From positions 372,001 to 436,000 of the forward strand of contig CAKUPQ010000001.1 in assembly GCA_934675205.1 (NCBI GenBank): a stretch of DNA of 64,000 nt. The letters are read 5' to 3'. Source of the stretch: an uncultured Flavobacteriaceae bacterium. GTDB lineage: Bacteria > Bacteroidota > Bacteroidia > Flavobacteriales > Flavobacteriaceae. Positions 15,491 through 24,104 of the stretch are shown here, in pieces. The first letter of the stretch is position 1, and every line of letters starts with the position of its first letter. The translations under genes and the position numbers were made by a program. The notes beneath the pieces are model-generated. The model saw only the letters and a program-made list of their open reading frames with translations. It made no database searches and had not been told where the DNA came from.

Positions 15491-17710
15491 TTAAATCTTC
15501 TTCCATTTCAATCTTAAACTGTTGCTCACCACACTTACAGAACTCAGTGCCATGGCAGCTCCTGCCCACATCGGGTCGAGCATGAATCCGTTGATTGGAT
15601 AAAGAATTCCTGCTGCAATTGGAATTCCGATAACGTTATAAATAAAAGCCCAAAACAGGTTTTGTTTAATGGTATTCGAAGTGAATTTCGACAAGTGAAT
15701 CGCTTTTGGAATCTTGGTCAAATCAGACGAAATAATGGTCATTTTGGCAATATCCATGGCAATATCACTTCCTTTTCCCATTGCAATGCTTACATCAGCT
15801 TGAGCTAGTGCATTACTGTCGTTAATTCCGTCTCCTACCATGGCTACAACTTCTCCTTGACTTTGCAATTCTTTTACGAAATCCGCCTTTTCAGAGGGTA
15901 AAACTTCTGCTTTGAACTCGTCAATATTCATTTGCTCTGCTACTGATTTTGCCGTTTGATGATTATCTCCCGTAAGCATATAGACTTTGATGTTGTCTTT
16001 GTGAAGTTCTTCGATAGCTTTTTTAGAGCTTTCTTTGACTTTATCAGTAATAGCGATTATAGCTAAAATCTGTGTTTCATCCGTAAATAACACCACCGTT
16101 TGAGCTTTATTCAGTCGTTGGTCAATTTCGGTTTGAATGGCATCCGAAATCAAAATTCCTTTATTGGCAATTAACGTAGGATTTCCGATAAAGTAATTCT
16201 GGTTGTTATAAATTCCTTGAATTCCCTGACCTGAAATGTTTTCAATGGTTATATTTTCGACAAACGAACTTTCATTTTTTAGATGATTTACAATCGCATC
16301 AGCCAACGGATGTTCAGATGATTTTTCAATACTGAATAAGATATTTTGAAGCTCATCGGTTTTATCTATTATCCATTTCAAATCTGTTACCGATGGTTTT
16401 CCTTCGGTAATCGTTCCGGTTTTATCGAGAATTACTGCATTTATTTTTTTGGCTACTTCCAGACTTTCCGCGTCTTTAATCAGAATTCCTTGTTCGGCTC
16501 CTTTCCCGATTCCGACCATAATAGCAGTTGGGGTAGCTAATCCTAAAGCACACGGACAAGCAATAACCAATACGGTTACAAAAGCAATCAATCCTTGCGT
16601 AAAAGCATTGTCTCCGCCTAAAATCATCCACAAAATAAAGCTCAAAACAGCAATCCCGATGACAACGGGCACAAAAATAGCTGCAATTTTATCCACTAAT
16701 TTCTGAACGGGAGCTTTGCTTCCTTGAGCTTGCTCGACCATTCTAATAATTTGAGCCAAAACGGTATCGCTCCCTACTTTTTCAGCTCGAAACCTAAAGC
16801 TTCCTTTTTGATTGATGGTTCCGGCAAAAACTTTTCCGCCTTTTTCTTTATGAACAGCCACAGGTTCTCCGCTAATCATACTTTCGTCCACATACGAACT
16901 TCCGCTTGTAACCTCTCCGTCCACGGCAATGCGTTCTCCGGGTTTTACCAAAACGGTATCTCCCAAATTAACTTCCGAAACAGGGATTTCTCGTTCGGAA
17001 TTCCCTTCAATAATCGTAATGGTCTTGGGTTGGATTCCCATCAGTTTTTTAATGGCTGAACTCGTATTTCCTTTGGCTTTTTCTTCTAATAATTTACCCA
17101 GAAGAATAAAAGCAATCACGATTCCTGCCGCTTCAAAATATACGTGAGGATGAATGCCTTTGGAGTGTAAAACTTGTGGGAATAAAGTCACAAAAACACT
17201 GTATAGATAAGCCGTTCCGGTACTGACAGCCACCAGCGTATCCATATTAGCTGATTTGTGTTTGAGCTGCTTCCAAGCTCCTACAAAAAACTGCTTTCCG
17301 AAATAAAACAACATCGGAGTAGACAAAAACCACATGATCCAGTTGGCATAAGGCATATCCATAAAAAACATTCCGATAACAAAGAGCGGAACCCCAAAAA
17401 TCATCGCTCCGATGACTCTTTTTTGTAGTTTTTTGTAGTTGTCTTCTTTGATTTGCTCTAACGATTCTTTTGCTTTGTCCGATTCGTCGATAATCAAATC
17501 ATATCCTGCCGATTGAACAGCTTGTTTGAGTTTTTCGGAAGAAGTAAGCGAAGGAATAAATTCTATTTTAGCTGTTGTATTAGCATAGTTTACCTCTGCA
17601 TTTACTACTCCAACCTGATTTTTAAGCACGGCTTCGGTACTTCCCGCACACGAAGCACACGAAAGATTCGTAACGGGATAAGTTTTTATAATTGTCGATT
17701 CTGAAGCCAT
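15491..17710 (-). CDS. copA: copper-translocating P-type ATPase
   Basis: 739-aa P1B-type ATPase that pumps Cu(I) out of the cytoplasm. One N-terminal HMA domain with C18-x-x-C21 (LSCASC), transmembrane Cu site CPC at 385-387 (IACPCALGLATP), phosphorylation Asp429 in DKTGT, SEHPLADAI in the nucleotide domain, GDGIND hinge, and the C-terminal MALSSVSVVSNSLRLK signature that marks Cu(I) rather than Zn or Cd pumps. It lies 70 bp downstream of the HMA-AraC regulator gene, with a -7 element and an operator-like site in that gap, so it is probably copper-induced by that regulator. Confidence 0.95.
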   Translation of the reverse strand: MASESTIIKTYPVTNLSCASCAGSTEAVLKNQVGVVNAEVNYANTTAKIEFIPSLTSSEKLKQAVQSAGYDLIIDESDKAKESLEQIKEDNYKKLQKRVIGAMIFGVPLFVIGMFFMDMPYANWIMWFLSTPMLFYFGKQFFVGAWKQLKHKSANMDTLVAVSTGTAYLYSVFVTLFPQVLHSKGIHPHVYFEAAGIVIAFILLGKLLEEKAKGNTSSAIKKLMGIQPKTITIIEGNSEREIPVSEVNLGDTVLVKPGERIAVDGEVTSGSSYVDESMISGEPVAVHKEKGGKVFAGTINQKGSFRFRAEKVGSDTVLAQIIRMVEQAQGSKAPVQKLVDKIAAIFVPVVIGIAVLSFILWMILGGDNAFTQGLIAFVTVLVIACPCALGLATPTAIMVGIGKGAEQGILIKDAESLEVAKKINAVILDKTGTITEGKPSVTDLKWIIDKTDELQNILFSIEKSSEHPLADAIVNHLKNESSFVENITIENISGQGIQGIYNNQNYFIGNPTLIANKGILISDAIQTEIDQRLNKAQTVVLFTDETQILAIIAITDKVKESSKKAIEELHKDNIKVYMLTGDNHQTAKSVAEQMNIDEFKAEVLPSEKADFVKELQSQGEVVAMVGDGINDSNALAQADVSIAMGKGSDIAMDIAKMTIISSDLTKIPKAIHLSKFTSNTIKQNLFWAFIYNVIGIPIAAGILYPINGFMLDPMWAGAAMALSSVSVVSNSLRLKWKKI

Positions 17711-17732
17711 AATCTCGTAACATTTATCTTTA

Positions 17733-17740
17733 CAAAATTA
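17733..17740 (-). promoter_or_regulatory. -7 element of copA
   Basis: Reads TAATTTTG on the minus strand, matching TAnnTTTG, 22 bp before the copA start. The 25-bp operator-like site lies 17 bp further upstream, where a -33 element would be; no TTG is seen there, as expected for an activator-dependent promoter. Confidence 0.65.
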
Positions 17741-17757
17741 CGTCATATCCTTTATAG

Positions 17758-17782
17758 AATTTTGAGAATAAGTTATAAGATT
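17758..17782 (-). promoter_or_regulatory. operator-like element, copy 2 (before copA)
   Basis: AATTTTGAGAATA then AGTTATAAGATT, 23 of 25 bases identical to the element at 14837-14861. It covers the -33 region of the copA promoter and overlaps the stop codon of the regulator gene. A binding site for the neighbouring AraC-type protein is the simplest reading. Confidence 0.65.
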
Positions 17783-18344
17783 ACAACTTGTTGATAGGAA
17801 GGCGGTTTTTATTTTTTTTGAATTCGGTAGGTGACATTCCTGTAGTTTTTTTGAATTGCGAACTCAAATGTGCCACGCTCGAATACTGCATTTTTTCGGC
17901 TATTTCTTTAAGTAAAAGCTCGTCATAACTGATGAGCTCTTTGGTGCGTTCTATTTTTTGCAGGATAAAATATTTTTCGATTGAAGTATTTTCTTCCTCT
18001 GAAAAAACAGCAGCTAAATAACCGTATTCCAATCCGAGTTTTGAGCTTAAATAATCGGATAAATTTTCAGACAAACGGATTCCATTTGGGTTAAAAACCA
18101 AGGCGGTAATTTCGTTTTTTATTTTTTCGGAAATTTGGGATTTTCGAGTTTCGATGATTTCGAAGCCAAATTCATTGAGTTTGTTTTCAATAGTGTGTTT
18201 TTGCTTTTCTCCAATAGAATTAAGAAGAGTAACTTCACCCAAAGCTACTTCAGCAACGGGAATTTCACTCTTCTCAAAAACATCTTTTACCACCATTATA
18301 CAACGGTCGCAAACCATGTTTTTGATTTTGAGCGTTTTTTCCAT
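17781..18344 (-). CDS. HMA-AraC fusion transcriptional regulator
   Basis: 187-aa one-component regulator. N-terminal part (residues 1 to about 70) is an HMA-like metal-binding domain with C12-x-x-C15 in MVCDRC; C-terminal part (about 85-187) is an AraC-type double helix-turn-helix, ending in the family signature SVAHLSSQFKKTTGMSPTEFKK. The arrangement suggests that Cu(I), or another soft metal, binds the HMA domain and changes DNA binding. It is directly upstream of copA on the same strand. This domain pair occurs next to copper genes in other Bacteroidota; the metal and the mode of control here are inferred. Confidence 0.85.
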   Translation of the reverse strand: MEKTLKIKNMVCDRCIMVVKDVFEKSEIPVAEVALGEVTLLNSIGEKQKHTIENKLNEFGFEIIETRKSQISEKIKNEITALVFNPNGIRLSENLSDYLSSKLGLEYGYLAAVFSEEENTSIEKYFILQKIERTKELISYDELLLKEIAEKMQYSSVAHLSSQFKKTTGMSPTEFKKNKNRLPINKL

Positions 18345-18356
18345 TTTTATTTTTTT

Positions 18357-18427
18357 GCCACAGATTAAAGGATTTTATGGATTTTTTAGTGTAATGTTAA
18401 ATCCTTTTAATCCGTGTAATCTGTGGC
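18357..18427. repeat. imperfect palindrome with GCCACAGATTA arms
   Basis: Arms GCCACAGATTA (18357-18367) and TAATCTGTGGC (18417-18427) are perfectly complementary, with further inner pairing AAAGGATTT / AAATCCTTT. It fills the 89-bp gap between der and the regulator gene. A related half, CCTTAATCTGTGA, lies at 13608-13620, so it may be a dispersed family. Confidence 0.7.
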
Positions 18428-18433
18428 TGAAAA

Positions 18434-19744
18434 TTATTTCTCCCTAATGTAAATATCAATTGGAACTCCCGAAAAGTTATAGTTTTCTCGAAGTTTATTT
18501 TCTAAAAATCGTTTGTAGGGGTCTTTTACGTATTGTGGTAAATTTGCAAAAAACACAAATTGAGGAACCGGAGTTGGTAATTGCATACAATATTTGATTT
18601 TAACGTATTTTCCTTTGAGTGCAGGAGGAGGATAATTTTCGATTATCTTCAACATTAAATCATTAAATTTAGAAGTCGGAATACGTTGTTTTCTGTTTTC
18701 AAAAACCTGAACGGCTGTTTCTAAAGCCTTCAGTAATCTTTGTTTGGTAAGAGCAGATACAAATAATATTGGAACATCGGTAAAAGGTTCAATTTCTTTT
18801 CTAATCTTGTCTTCGTATTGCTTGGTTGACATGGTGTCTTTTTCGACTAAATCCCATTTATTTACAAGAATTACGATTCCTTTTCGGTTTTTTTCGGCCA
18901 ACCAAAAAATGCTTTGGTCTTGTCCTTCAAATCCACGAGTTGCATCAATCATTAAGATACAAACATCACTATGTTCAATAGCACGAACCGAGCGCATCAC
19001 TGAATAAAATTCTAAATCTTCTTTTACTTTCGATTTTTTACGGATTCCTGCCGTATCTACCAAATTAAATTCAAACCCGAAACGGTTGTATTTCGTGTCA
19101 ATCGCATCACGGGTTGTTCCTGCAATGTCGGTTACTATATATCTTTCTTCTCCAATAAGAGCATTTATAAAGCTTGATTTCCCTGCGTTAGGTCTTCCTA
19201 CCACAGCAAATCTTGGAAGCTGATCGTCTGTATTTTCAACCTCTGGTTTTTCTGGAAAGGCTTCCATAAGTGCATCCATCAATTCGCCCGTTCCACTTCC
19301 TGAAGTTCCCGAAATCGTATAGTATTCTCCCAATCCTAAATTGTAAAACTCATACGCATCTTTTTCACGCATCGCATTATCAACCTTATTGACAGCAATC
19401 AGAATAGGTTTGGTTACTTTACGAAGTAATTTTGCGACTTCGTTATCCATTGGAGTGATTCCTTCCTCCACATCAACCACAAACAAAATCACATCAGATT
19501 CTTCGATAGCAAGTTCAACTTGTTTACGGATTTCTCCCTCAAAAACATCATCGGAACCTTTGATATATCCTCCCGTATCAATTACAGAAAATTCCTTTCC
19601 GTTCCACTCACTTTTCCCGTAATTTCTATCTCGGGTTACTCCACTTACCGAATCCACGATTGCTTCCCTCCTTTTAATCAGTCGGTTAAAAAGAGTTGAT
19701 TTTCCTACATTCGGACGTCCTACTATGGCTACTATATTGCTCAT
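18434..19744 (-). CDS. der: ribosome biogenesis GTPase Der (EngA)
   Basis: 436-aa GTPase with two tandem G domains, needed for maturation of the 50S ribosomal subunit. G1 motifs GRPNVGKS (residue 8 onward) and GRPNAGKS (about 180), G3 DTGG and DTAG, G4 NKVD and NKWD, and a C-terminal KH-like domain ([15 protein letters not shown]). Normal length. It is the downstream gene of an era-der pair on the minus strand, separated by a 99-bp gap with a repeat. Essential housekeeping gene. Confidence 0.97.
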   Translation of the reverse strand: MSNIVAIVGRPNVGKSTLFNRLIKRREAIVDSVSGVTRDRNYGKSEWNGKEFSVIDTGGYIKGSDDVFEGEIRKQVELAIEESDVILFVVDVEEGITPMDNEVAKLLRKVTKPILIAVNKVDNAMREKDAYEFYNLGLGEYYTISGTSGSGTGELMDALMEAFPEKPEVENTDDQLPRFAVVGRPNAGKSSFINALIGEERYIVTDIAGTTRDAIDTKYNRFGFEFNLVDTAGIRKKSKVKEDLEFYSVMRSVRAIEHSDVCILMIDATRGFEGQDQSIFWLAEKNRKGIVILVNKWDLVEKDTMSTKQYEDKIRKEIEPFTDVPILFVSALTKQRLLKALETAVQVFENRKQRIPTSKFNDLMLKIIENYPPPALKGKYVKIKYCMQLPTPVPQFVFFANLPQYVKDPYKRFLENKLRENYNFSGVPIDIYIREK

Positions 19745-19747
19745 TTT

Positions 19748-19842
19748 CCTCCCTTAATCCCTCCAAAAGAGGGAAATTGTTTAATTGTTAATATATTATT
19801 CACTCCCTTTTAAAGCCCTTCCTCTGGAGGGGTTGGGGAGGA
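19748..19842. repeat. inverted pair of CCTCCC/CCCTCC intergenic repeats
   Basis: CCTCCCTTAATCCCTCC followed by AAAAGAGGGA on the plus strand (19748-19774) has an imperfect inverted counterpart at 19816-19842 whose complement reads ATCCTCCCCAACCCCTCC. They fill the era-der gap and could fold into one long hairpin. The pattern is like intergenic repeats common in this phylum. Confidence 0.65.
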
Positions 19843-19843
19843 T

Positions 19844-20725
19844 TTACTTGTTATTATACCCAAATCGTTTGAGTTGTCTTGCATTACTTCTCCAATCTTT
19901 ATTGACTTTTACGAAAGTCTCTAAGTGAATTTGTTTTCCGAAGAATTTTTCTAATTCTTGTCTTGCCTGAATTCCCACCTTTTTGAGGGCAGCACCTTTA
20001 TGTCCGATGATGATTCCCTTTTGGGTATCACGTTCAACCATAATTACAGAACGGATTCGGATAATGTTTTCGTCTTCTAAAAATTCCTCCGTTTCGATTT
20101 CAACCGCATACGGAATCTCTTTATCGTAATTCAAAAGAATTTTTTCTCTGATGATTTCGTTTACGAAAAAACGTTCGGGTTTATCCGTTAAAGCATCTTT
20201 CGGATAATAGGGAGGAGATTCGGGCAAAAGCTCGATAATCCTGTCAAAAACTGTTTGCACGTTAAAGTTTTCCAAAGCCGAAATCGGGTAAATCTCCGCA
20301 TTCGGAACTTTCTCTTTCCAAAGAGCAACTTGTTCTTCTAATTGTTCTTGTGTTGATTTGTCGATTTTGTTCAGCAAAAGCAAAACAGGGATTTGCGAAA
20401 AGATAATTCGTTTGAAAAAAGCCTCGTCTTTGAGGTCTTTTTCTCCGATTTCGACCATATAAAGCAGTACATCAGCATCTTCAAAAGCGGATTTGACGAA
20501 ATCCATCATCGAAGATTGTAGTTCGTAAGCAGGTTTAATGATTCCGGGGGTATCTGACAAAATCATCTGAAAATCCTCTCCGTTTACGATTCCTAAAATA
20601 CGGTGTCTTGTGGTTTGTGCTTTTGAGGTAATAATGGATAATCTTTCCCCTATAAAAGCGTTCATAAGTGTTGATTTTCCGACATTCGGATTTCCGATAA
20701 TATTTACAAAACCAGCTTTGTGCAT
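19844..20725 (-). CDS. era: GTPase Era
   Basis: 293-aa GTPase that binds 16S rRNA and helps mature the 30S subunit. G1 GNPNVGKS at residues 11-18, G3 DTPG, G4 NKID, and a C-terminal KH domain (GIIIGHKGAALKKVG). The start at 20725 (MHKAGFVNIIG) was chosen; an in-frame ATG 40 codons earlier would overlap nuoJ and adds a non-conserved cysteine-rich stretch. It follows nuoJ by 37 bp, exactly where nuoK would be expected in an intact nuo operon. Confidence 0.97.
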   Translation of the reverse strand: MHKAGFVNIIGNPNVGKSTLMNAFIGERLSIITSKAQTTRHRILGIVNGEDFQMILSDTPGIIKPAYELQSSMMDFVKSAFEDADVLLYMVEIGEKDLKDEAFFKRIIFSQIPVLLLLNKIDKSTQEQLEEQVALWKEKVPNAEIYPISALENFNVQTVFDRIIELLPESPPYYPKDALTDKPERFFVNEIIREKILLNYDKEIPYAVEIETEEFLEDENIIRIRSVIMVERDTQKGIIIGHKGAALKKVGIQARQELEKFFGKQIHLETFVKVNKDWRSNARQLKRFGYNNK

Positions 20726-20762
20726 CTTTGAAATTTTTGCAAAGATAATCAGAAAAGGAGGT

Positions 20763-21269
20763 TTATCTTGCTGTTTTCTTTTCTTTTTTCGAAAGCAACA
20801 CAGCTCCAACCATCGAAACGAGCAATAATATGGCTGCCATTTCAAACGGAATCACATAATCTTCCAATAATACTTGTCCTAATACTTTTATAGACTGGTA
20901 ATCTTCTCCCGAAACGTAGTATTGGTCGATAATAGGTTGAGCTTTTATGAATGTAGCCAGTAGCACATAGCCTACCAAACAGAGCGAAACCACTCCTGCA
21001 AAGACTACGATTTTCTTTTTCTGGATTTGACGTTCTTTGTTAAAGTTCATCATCATAATGGTAAAGAGCATCAGAATCATAATAGCTCCCGAATACACGA
21101 TAAGGTGCACCATTGCCAAGAATTGAGCATTAAAAAGTGCATAATGTCCTGCAATCGAGAAGAAACAAACCACTAACCAGATAGCACTATGAATCGGATT
21201 TCTGTTCAAAATCGTCAAAAAAGCACTTCCGAGAGTGATAGCCGATAAAATGTAAAATATAGTAAGCAT
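20763..21269 (-). CDS. nuoJ: NADH-quinone oxidoreductase subunit J
   Basis: 168-aa inner membrane subunit of complex I, with five hydrophobic segments; the N-terminal half has the usual NPIHSAIWLVVCFFSIAGHYALF block, close to the proton/quinone route. It ends in a Lys/Arg-rich tail (SKKEKKTAR). It is the last gene of the nuo block here; the next gene on the strand is era, not nuoK. It is 39 bp downstream of nuoI. Confidence 0.93.
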   Translation of the reverse strand: MLTIFYILSAITLGSAFLTILNRNPIHSAIWLVVCFFSIAGHYALFNAQFLAMVHLIVYSGAIMILMLFTIMMMNFNKERQIQKKKIVVFAGVVSLCLVGYVLLATFIKAQPIIDQYYVSGEDYQSIKVLGQVLLEDYVIPFEMAAILLLVSMVGAVLLSKKEKKTAR

Positions 21270-21308
21270 AAATGTATATTGTATAATGTATTATTGTAAA
21301 TTGTAATA

Positions 21309-21848
21309 CTAACTTATTGCTTTAGTGTTGTTAATTGCTTGTTCTAAAGGCATAACCAATTTATCTTTTCCGAAAATCAAATCTTCTCTGTCCGAATCCG
21401 AGAAAACCATTGTTTTGGATTTAGTAAGATAAATTGCCTGTTTCGGACAAGCCTCTTCACATAAACCGCAGAAAATACAACGCAACATATTTATTTCATA
21501 AATAGATGCATATTTTTCTTCTCTGTACAGGTGTTTTTCTTCGGGTTTTCTTTCGGCTGCAACCATCGTAATCGCTTCTGCAGGACACGACAAAGCACAA
21601 AGTCCGCAAGCTGTACAACGCTCACGACCTTCTTCATCACGCATCAACATATGACGACCCCTGTACACAGGACTAAAAACCCTTGTCTGTTCAGGATATT
21701 TGATAGTTCGTTTACGTTTAAACAGGTGTTTCAGCGTAACCCACATTCCTTGAGCAATCTGAATGAGATATAAACGTTCCCAAAAGTTCATTTTCTCTGC
21801 AGAAACGTCCATCTTTTTTCCCGATAATGAAATACTTTCTATTGACAT
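21309..21848 (-). CDS. nuoI: NADH-quinone oxidoreductase subunit I
   Basis: 179-aa peripheral-arm subunit of complex I carrying two [4Fe-4S] clusters (N6a, N6b). Both CxxCxxCxxxCP motifs are present: CTACGLCALSCP and CIFCGLCEEACP. The N-terminal helix region (MWVTLKHLFKRKRTIKYP) anchors it to the membrane arm. The usual length is 160-180. It follows nuoH after a 109-bp gap, longer than other gaps in this operon, which contains a palindromic repeat. Confidence 0.96.
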   Translation of the reverse strand: MSIESISLSGKKMDVSAEKMNFWERLYLIQIAQGMWVTLKHLFKRKRTIKYPEQTRVFSPVYRGRHMLMRDEEGRERCTACGLCALSCPAEAITMVAAERKPEEKHLYREEKYASIYEINMLRCIFCGLCEEACPKQAIYLTKSKTMVFSDSDREDLIFGKDKLVMPLEQAINNTKAIS

Positions 21849-21878
21849 ATCTTTTTTGTTTCAAGTTTTTTTAGTTTA

Positions 21879-21898
21879 CCTGTCTGCCGACAAGCAGG
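21879..21898. repeat. short palindromic intergenic repeat, copy 2
   Basis: CCTGTCTGCCGACAAGCAGG shares its first ten bases and overall palindromic form with the element at 2653-2672. It lies in the nuoH-nuoI gap. Confidence 0.65.
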
Positions 21899-21957
21899 AG
21901 GTTTGATGTTCCCAAAACTATCTGTTTTCTATACTCTATTCTCTTTTTTCTTTTTTC

Positions 21958-22992
21958 TTATCCAAAGATAATCATTACGATTGCCGTAATTACGATATTC
22001 AGAATAGCAAGCGGAATAAGTGCTTTCCAACCTAAATCCATAATTTGGTCATAACGGAATCTCGGTATTGTCCAACGTACCCACATATAAAGGAATACGA
22101 AAAATAATATTTTCAAAAACAATACGGCAATTCCTATACTATTGGCTGTATTTACTCCCCAATTTTCCAATGCCCATTCCATTCCCGGATAATTATAGGC
22201 TCCAAAAAACAGCACAGACAAAATAACCGATGATATAAACATAGCCGCATATTCAGCAAACATATAAAAACCGAGTTTCATAGAAGAATATTCTAAGTTG
22301 TAACCTCCTACGAGTTCGTGTTCTCCTTCTGCCATATCAAAAGGTGCTCTGTTGGTTTCTGCAAACGAACATATCAAGAAAATAATAAAAGCCAACGGCT
22401 GATAAAATACATTCCAATTCATTCCGCTTTGTTGAATGGCAATTTCTTTAAGGCTTAACGTTCCTGACATCATTATAATAGAAATGATAGAAAGTCCCAT
22501 TGCCAATTCGTATGAAATCATTTGTGAACCTGCACGCATCGCTCCCATAAGGGAATATTTGTTGTTCGATGCCCAACCTCCGATAATCACTCCATAAACT
22601 CCTACTGACAAAATTCCGAAGATGAATAAAAGCGAAACATCAATATCGGTAGCTTGTAGAACCACTTCTCTTCCACCTATGATTAGCTTATCTCCCCAAG
22701 GAACAACTGCACTGGTCATAAGAGCTACGGTCATCGAAATTCCCGGACCTAATACGAACAAAAATTTGTTTTTGATATTCGGTATAAATTCCTCTTTAGA
22801 AAACAATTTCAATCCGTCTGCCAAAGGTTGCAAAATACCAGCAGGTCCTGCACGATTCGGCCCGTGACGGTCTTGAATCCAACCGGCTATTTTACGTTCC
22901 AACCAAGTAGCATACATTGCAGCAACCAAAGTAATAGCAAAGATAATTACTATAAAAACCGTTTTTTCTATAACAAATGCTTGTTCTACCAT
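21958..22992 (-). CDS. nuoH: NADH-quinone oxidoreductase subunit H
   Basis: 344-aa integral membrane subunit of complex I forming part of the quinone chamber, with about eight transmembrane segments. Conserved blocks include ATWLERKIAGWIQDRHGPNR, GILQPLADGLKLFSKEE, the MRAGSQMISYELA loop and the ETNRAPFDMAEGEHELVGG loop that lines the quinone channel. Normal length. Its start is 5 bp after the stop of the nuoG-like gene. Confidence 0.97.
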   Translation of the reverse strand: MVEQAFVIEKTVFIVIIFAITLVAAMYATWLERKIAGWIQDRHGPNRAGPAGILQPLADGLKLFSKEEFIPNIKNKFLFVLGPGISMTVALMTSAVVPWGDKLIIGGREVVLQATDIDVSLLFIFGILSVGVYGVIIGGWASNNKYSLMGAMRAGSQMISYELAMGLSIISIIMMSGTLSLKEIAIQQSGMNWNVFYQPLAFIIFLICSFAETNRAPFDMAEGEHELVGGYNLEYSSMKLGFYMFAEYAAMFISSVILSVLFFGAYNYPGMEWALENWGVNTANSIGIAVLFLKILFFVFLYMWVRWTIPRFRYDQIMDLGWKALIPLAILNIVITAIVMIIFG

Positions 22993-22997
22993 TTTAC

Positions 22998-24023
22998 TTA
23001 TATTTTTTGGTTGTTTTCAACAAGCGGTACAGTCTTCATACTGATTTTTTTGCGGTCTTCTTCCCTTCCTTCCAAAATCAGTCTGTCGGTATTCATTACC
23101 ACTTTTTTCATATTTCTCGTATAATTATTTTGGTTGATAACACTCCATTTTTCAAATTTACGAGGTCCTTCGATAACCCAATCGTTTACGTCTTTATGGT
23201 CAAAACGACATTCATTACAGATAAATTCATCCACTTCGTGGTATTCGTCTTTTCGTGCTGTAACTCTCTGAATTTCGTTTCCGAACATCCAAAGGGTTGT
23301 TTTTCCGCAACATTTATCACAATTTCTGTGAGCATTAAACGGTTTGTTAAACCAAACTCTTGATTTAAAACGGAACGTTTTGTCAGTTAAAGCTCCCACA
23401 GGACAAACATCAATTACGTTTCCTGAAAAATCATTATCGATAACATTTGAAATATACGTCGAAATCTGTGCGTGTTCTCCTCGGTTCAAAACTCCGTGAA
23501 CACGGTTATCTGTAAGTTGGTCAGCTACCTTTACACAACGGTAGCACAAAATACAACGGTTCATGTGCAACTGAATCTTATCTCCGATATTTTCAGGTTC
23601 AAAAGTTCTTTTTTGCTCTTTGAAACGGGTTTTTTGCAATCCGTGCTGGAACGAAAGATTCTGCAAATCACACTCTCCTGCTTGGTCACAAACCGGACAA
23701 TCTAACGGATGGTTGATAAGCAAAAATTCGGTTACGGCTTTACGAGCATCCATAGCTCTTTCGGAAGTTTTTACTTTTACTTCCATTCCGTCCATTACGT
23801 TGGTTCTGCACGATGGCATCATTTTCGGCATCGGACGTGGGTCTGCCTCACTTCCTTTGGAAACCTCAACCAAACAGGCACGACAATTCCCTCCCGTATT
23901 TTCGAGTTTTGAATAGTAGCACATTGCAGGAGGAACTGATTCTCCTCCCATCATTCGAGCAGCCTCCAAGATACTCGTTCCCGGTTCTACCTCTATTGTT
24001 TGTCCGTCTATTGTTACTTTCAT
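22998..24023 (-). CDS. nuoG: NuoG-like iron-sulfur subunit (short form)
   Basis: 341-aa peripheral-arm subunit of complex I. It has the N-terminal [2Fe-2S] fold (MCYYSKLENTGGNCRACLVEV), the HPLDCPVCDQAGEC cluster motif, and a ferredoxin-like part with CILCYRC and CPVGAL. The large molybdopterin-type C-terminal domain of E. coli NuoG is absent, which is usual in Bacteroidota, so this is not a truncation. A later CDKCCGKTT and CNECRFD pair may bind another cluster. It is separated from nuoF by an 81-bp gap filled with heptamer repeats. Confidence 0.92.
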   Translation of the reverse strand: MKVTIDGQTIEVEPGTSILEAARMMGGESVPPAMCYYSKLENTGGNCRACLVEVSKGSEADPRPMPKMMPSCRTNVMDGMEVKVKTSERAMDARKAVTEFLLINHPLDCPVCDQAGECDLQNLSFQHGLQKTRFKEQKRTFEPENIGDKIQLHMNRCILCYRCVKVADQLTDNRVHGVLNRGEHAQISTYISNVIDNDFSGNVIDVCPVGALTDKTFRFKSRVWFNKPFNAHRNCDKCCGKTTLWMFGNEIQRVTARKDEYHEVDEFICNECRFDHKDVNDWVIEGPRKFEKWSVINQNNYTRNMKKVVMNTDRLILEGREEDRKKISMKTVPLVENNQKI

Positions 24024-24033
24024 ATTTTCTTTT

Positions 24034-24099
24034 GTTTAAGGTTTAAGGTTTAAGGTTTCACGTTAGCGAACTTTAAACTTTAAACTTTGAACTTTAAAC
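24034..24099. repeat. inverted arrays of TTTAAGG / CTTTAAA heptamers
   Basis: Three copies of GTTTAAG on the left face about four copies of CTTTAAA (one with a TTTGAA variant) on the right, separated by TTTCACGTTAGCGAA. Allowing G-U pairs the transcript could fold into a stem of more than 20 bp. It fills the nuoG-nuoF gap. Confidence 0.8.
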
Positions 24100-24104
24100 T
24101 ATTT

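Noticed and set aside
20726..20845. Forty-codon N-terminal extension of era overlapping nuoJ
   Set aside because: It has no conservation to Era and would overlap nuoJ by 83 bp.
22998..24023. NuoG as a truncated pseudogene
   Set aside because: The short form without the molybdopterin domain is normal in Bacteroidota, and all cluster motifs are intact.
24034..24099. CRISPR-like array of TTTAAGG units
   Set aside because: Units are seven bases with no spacers and no cas genes nearby.
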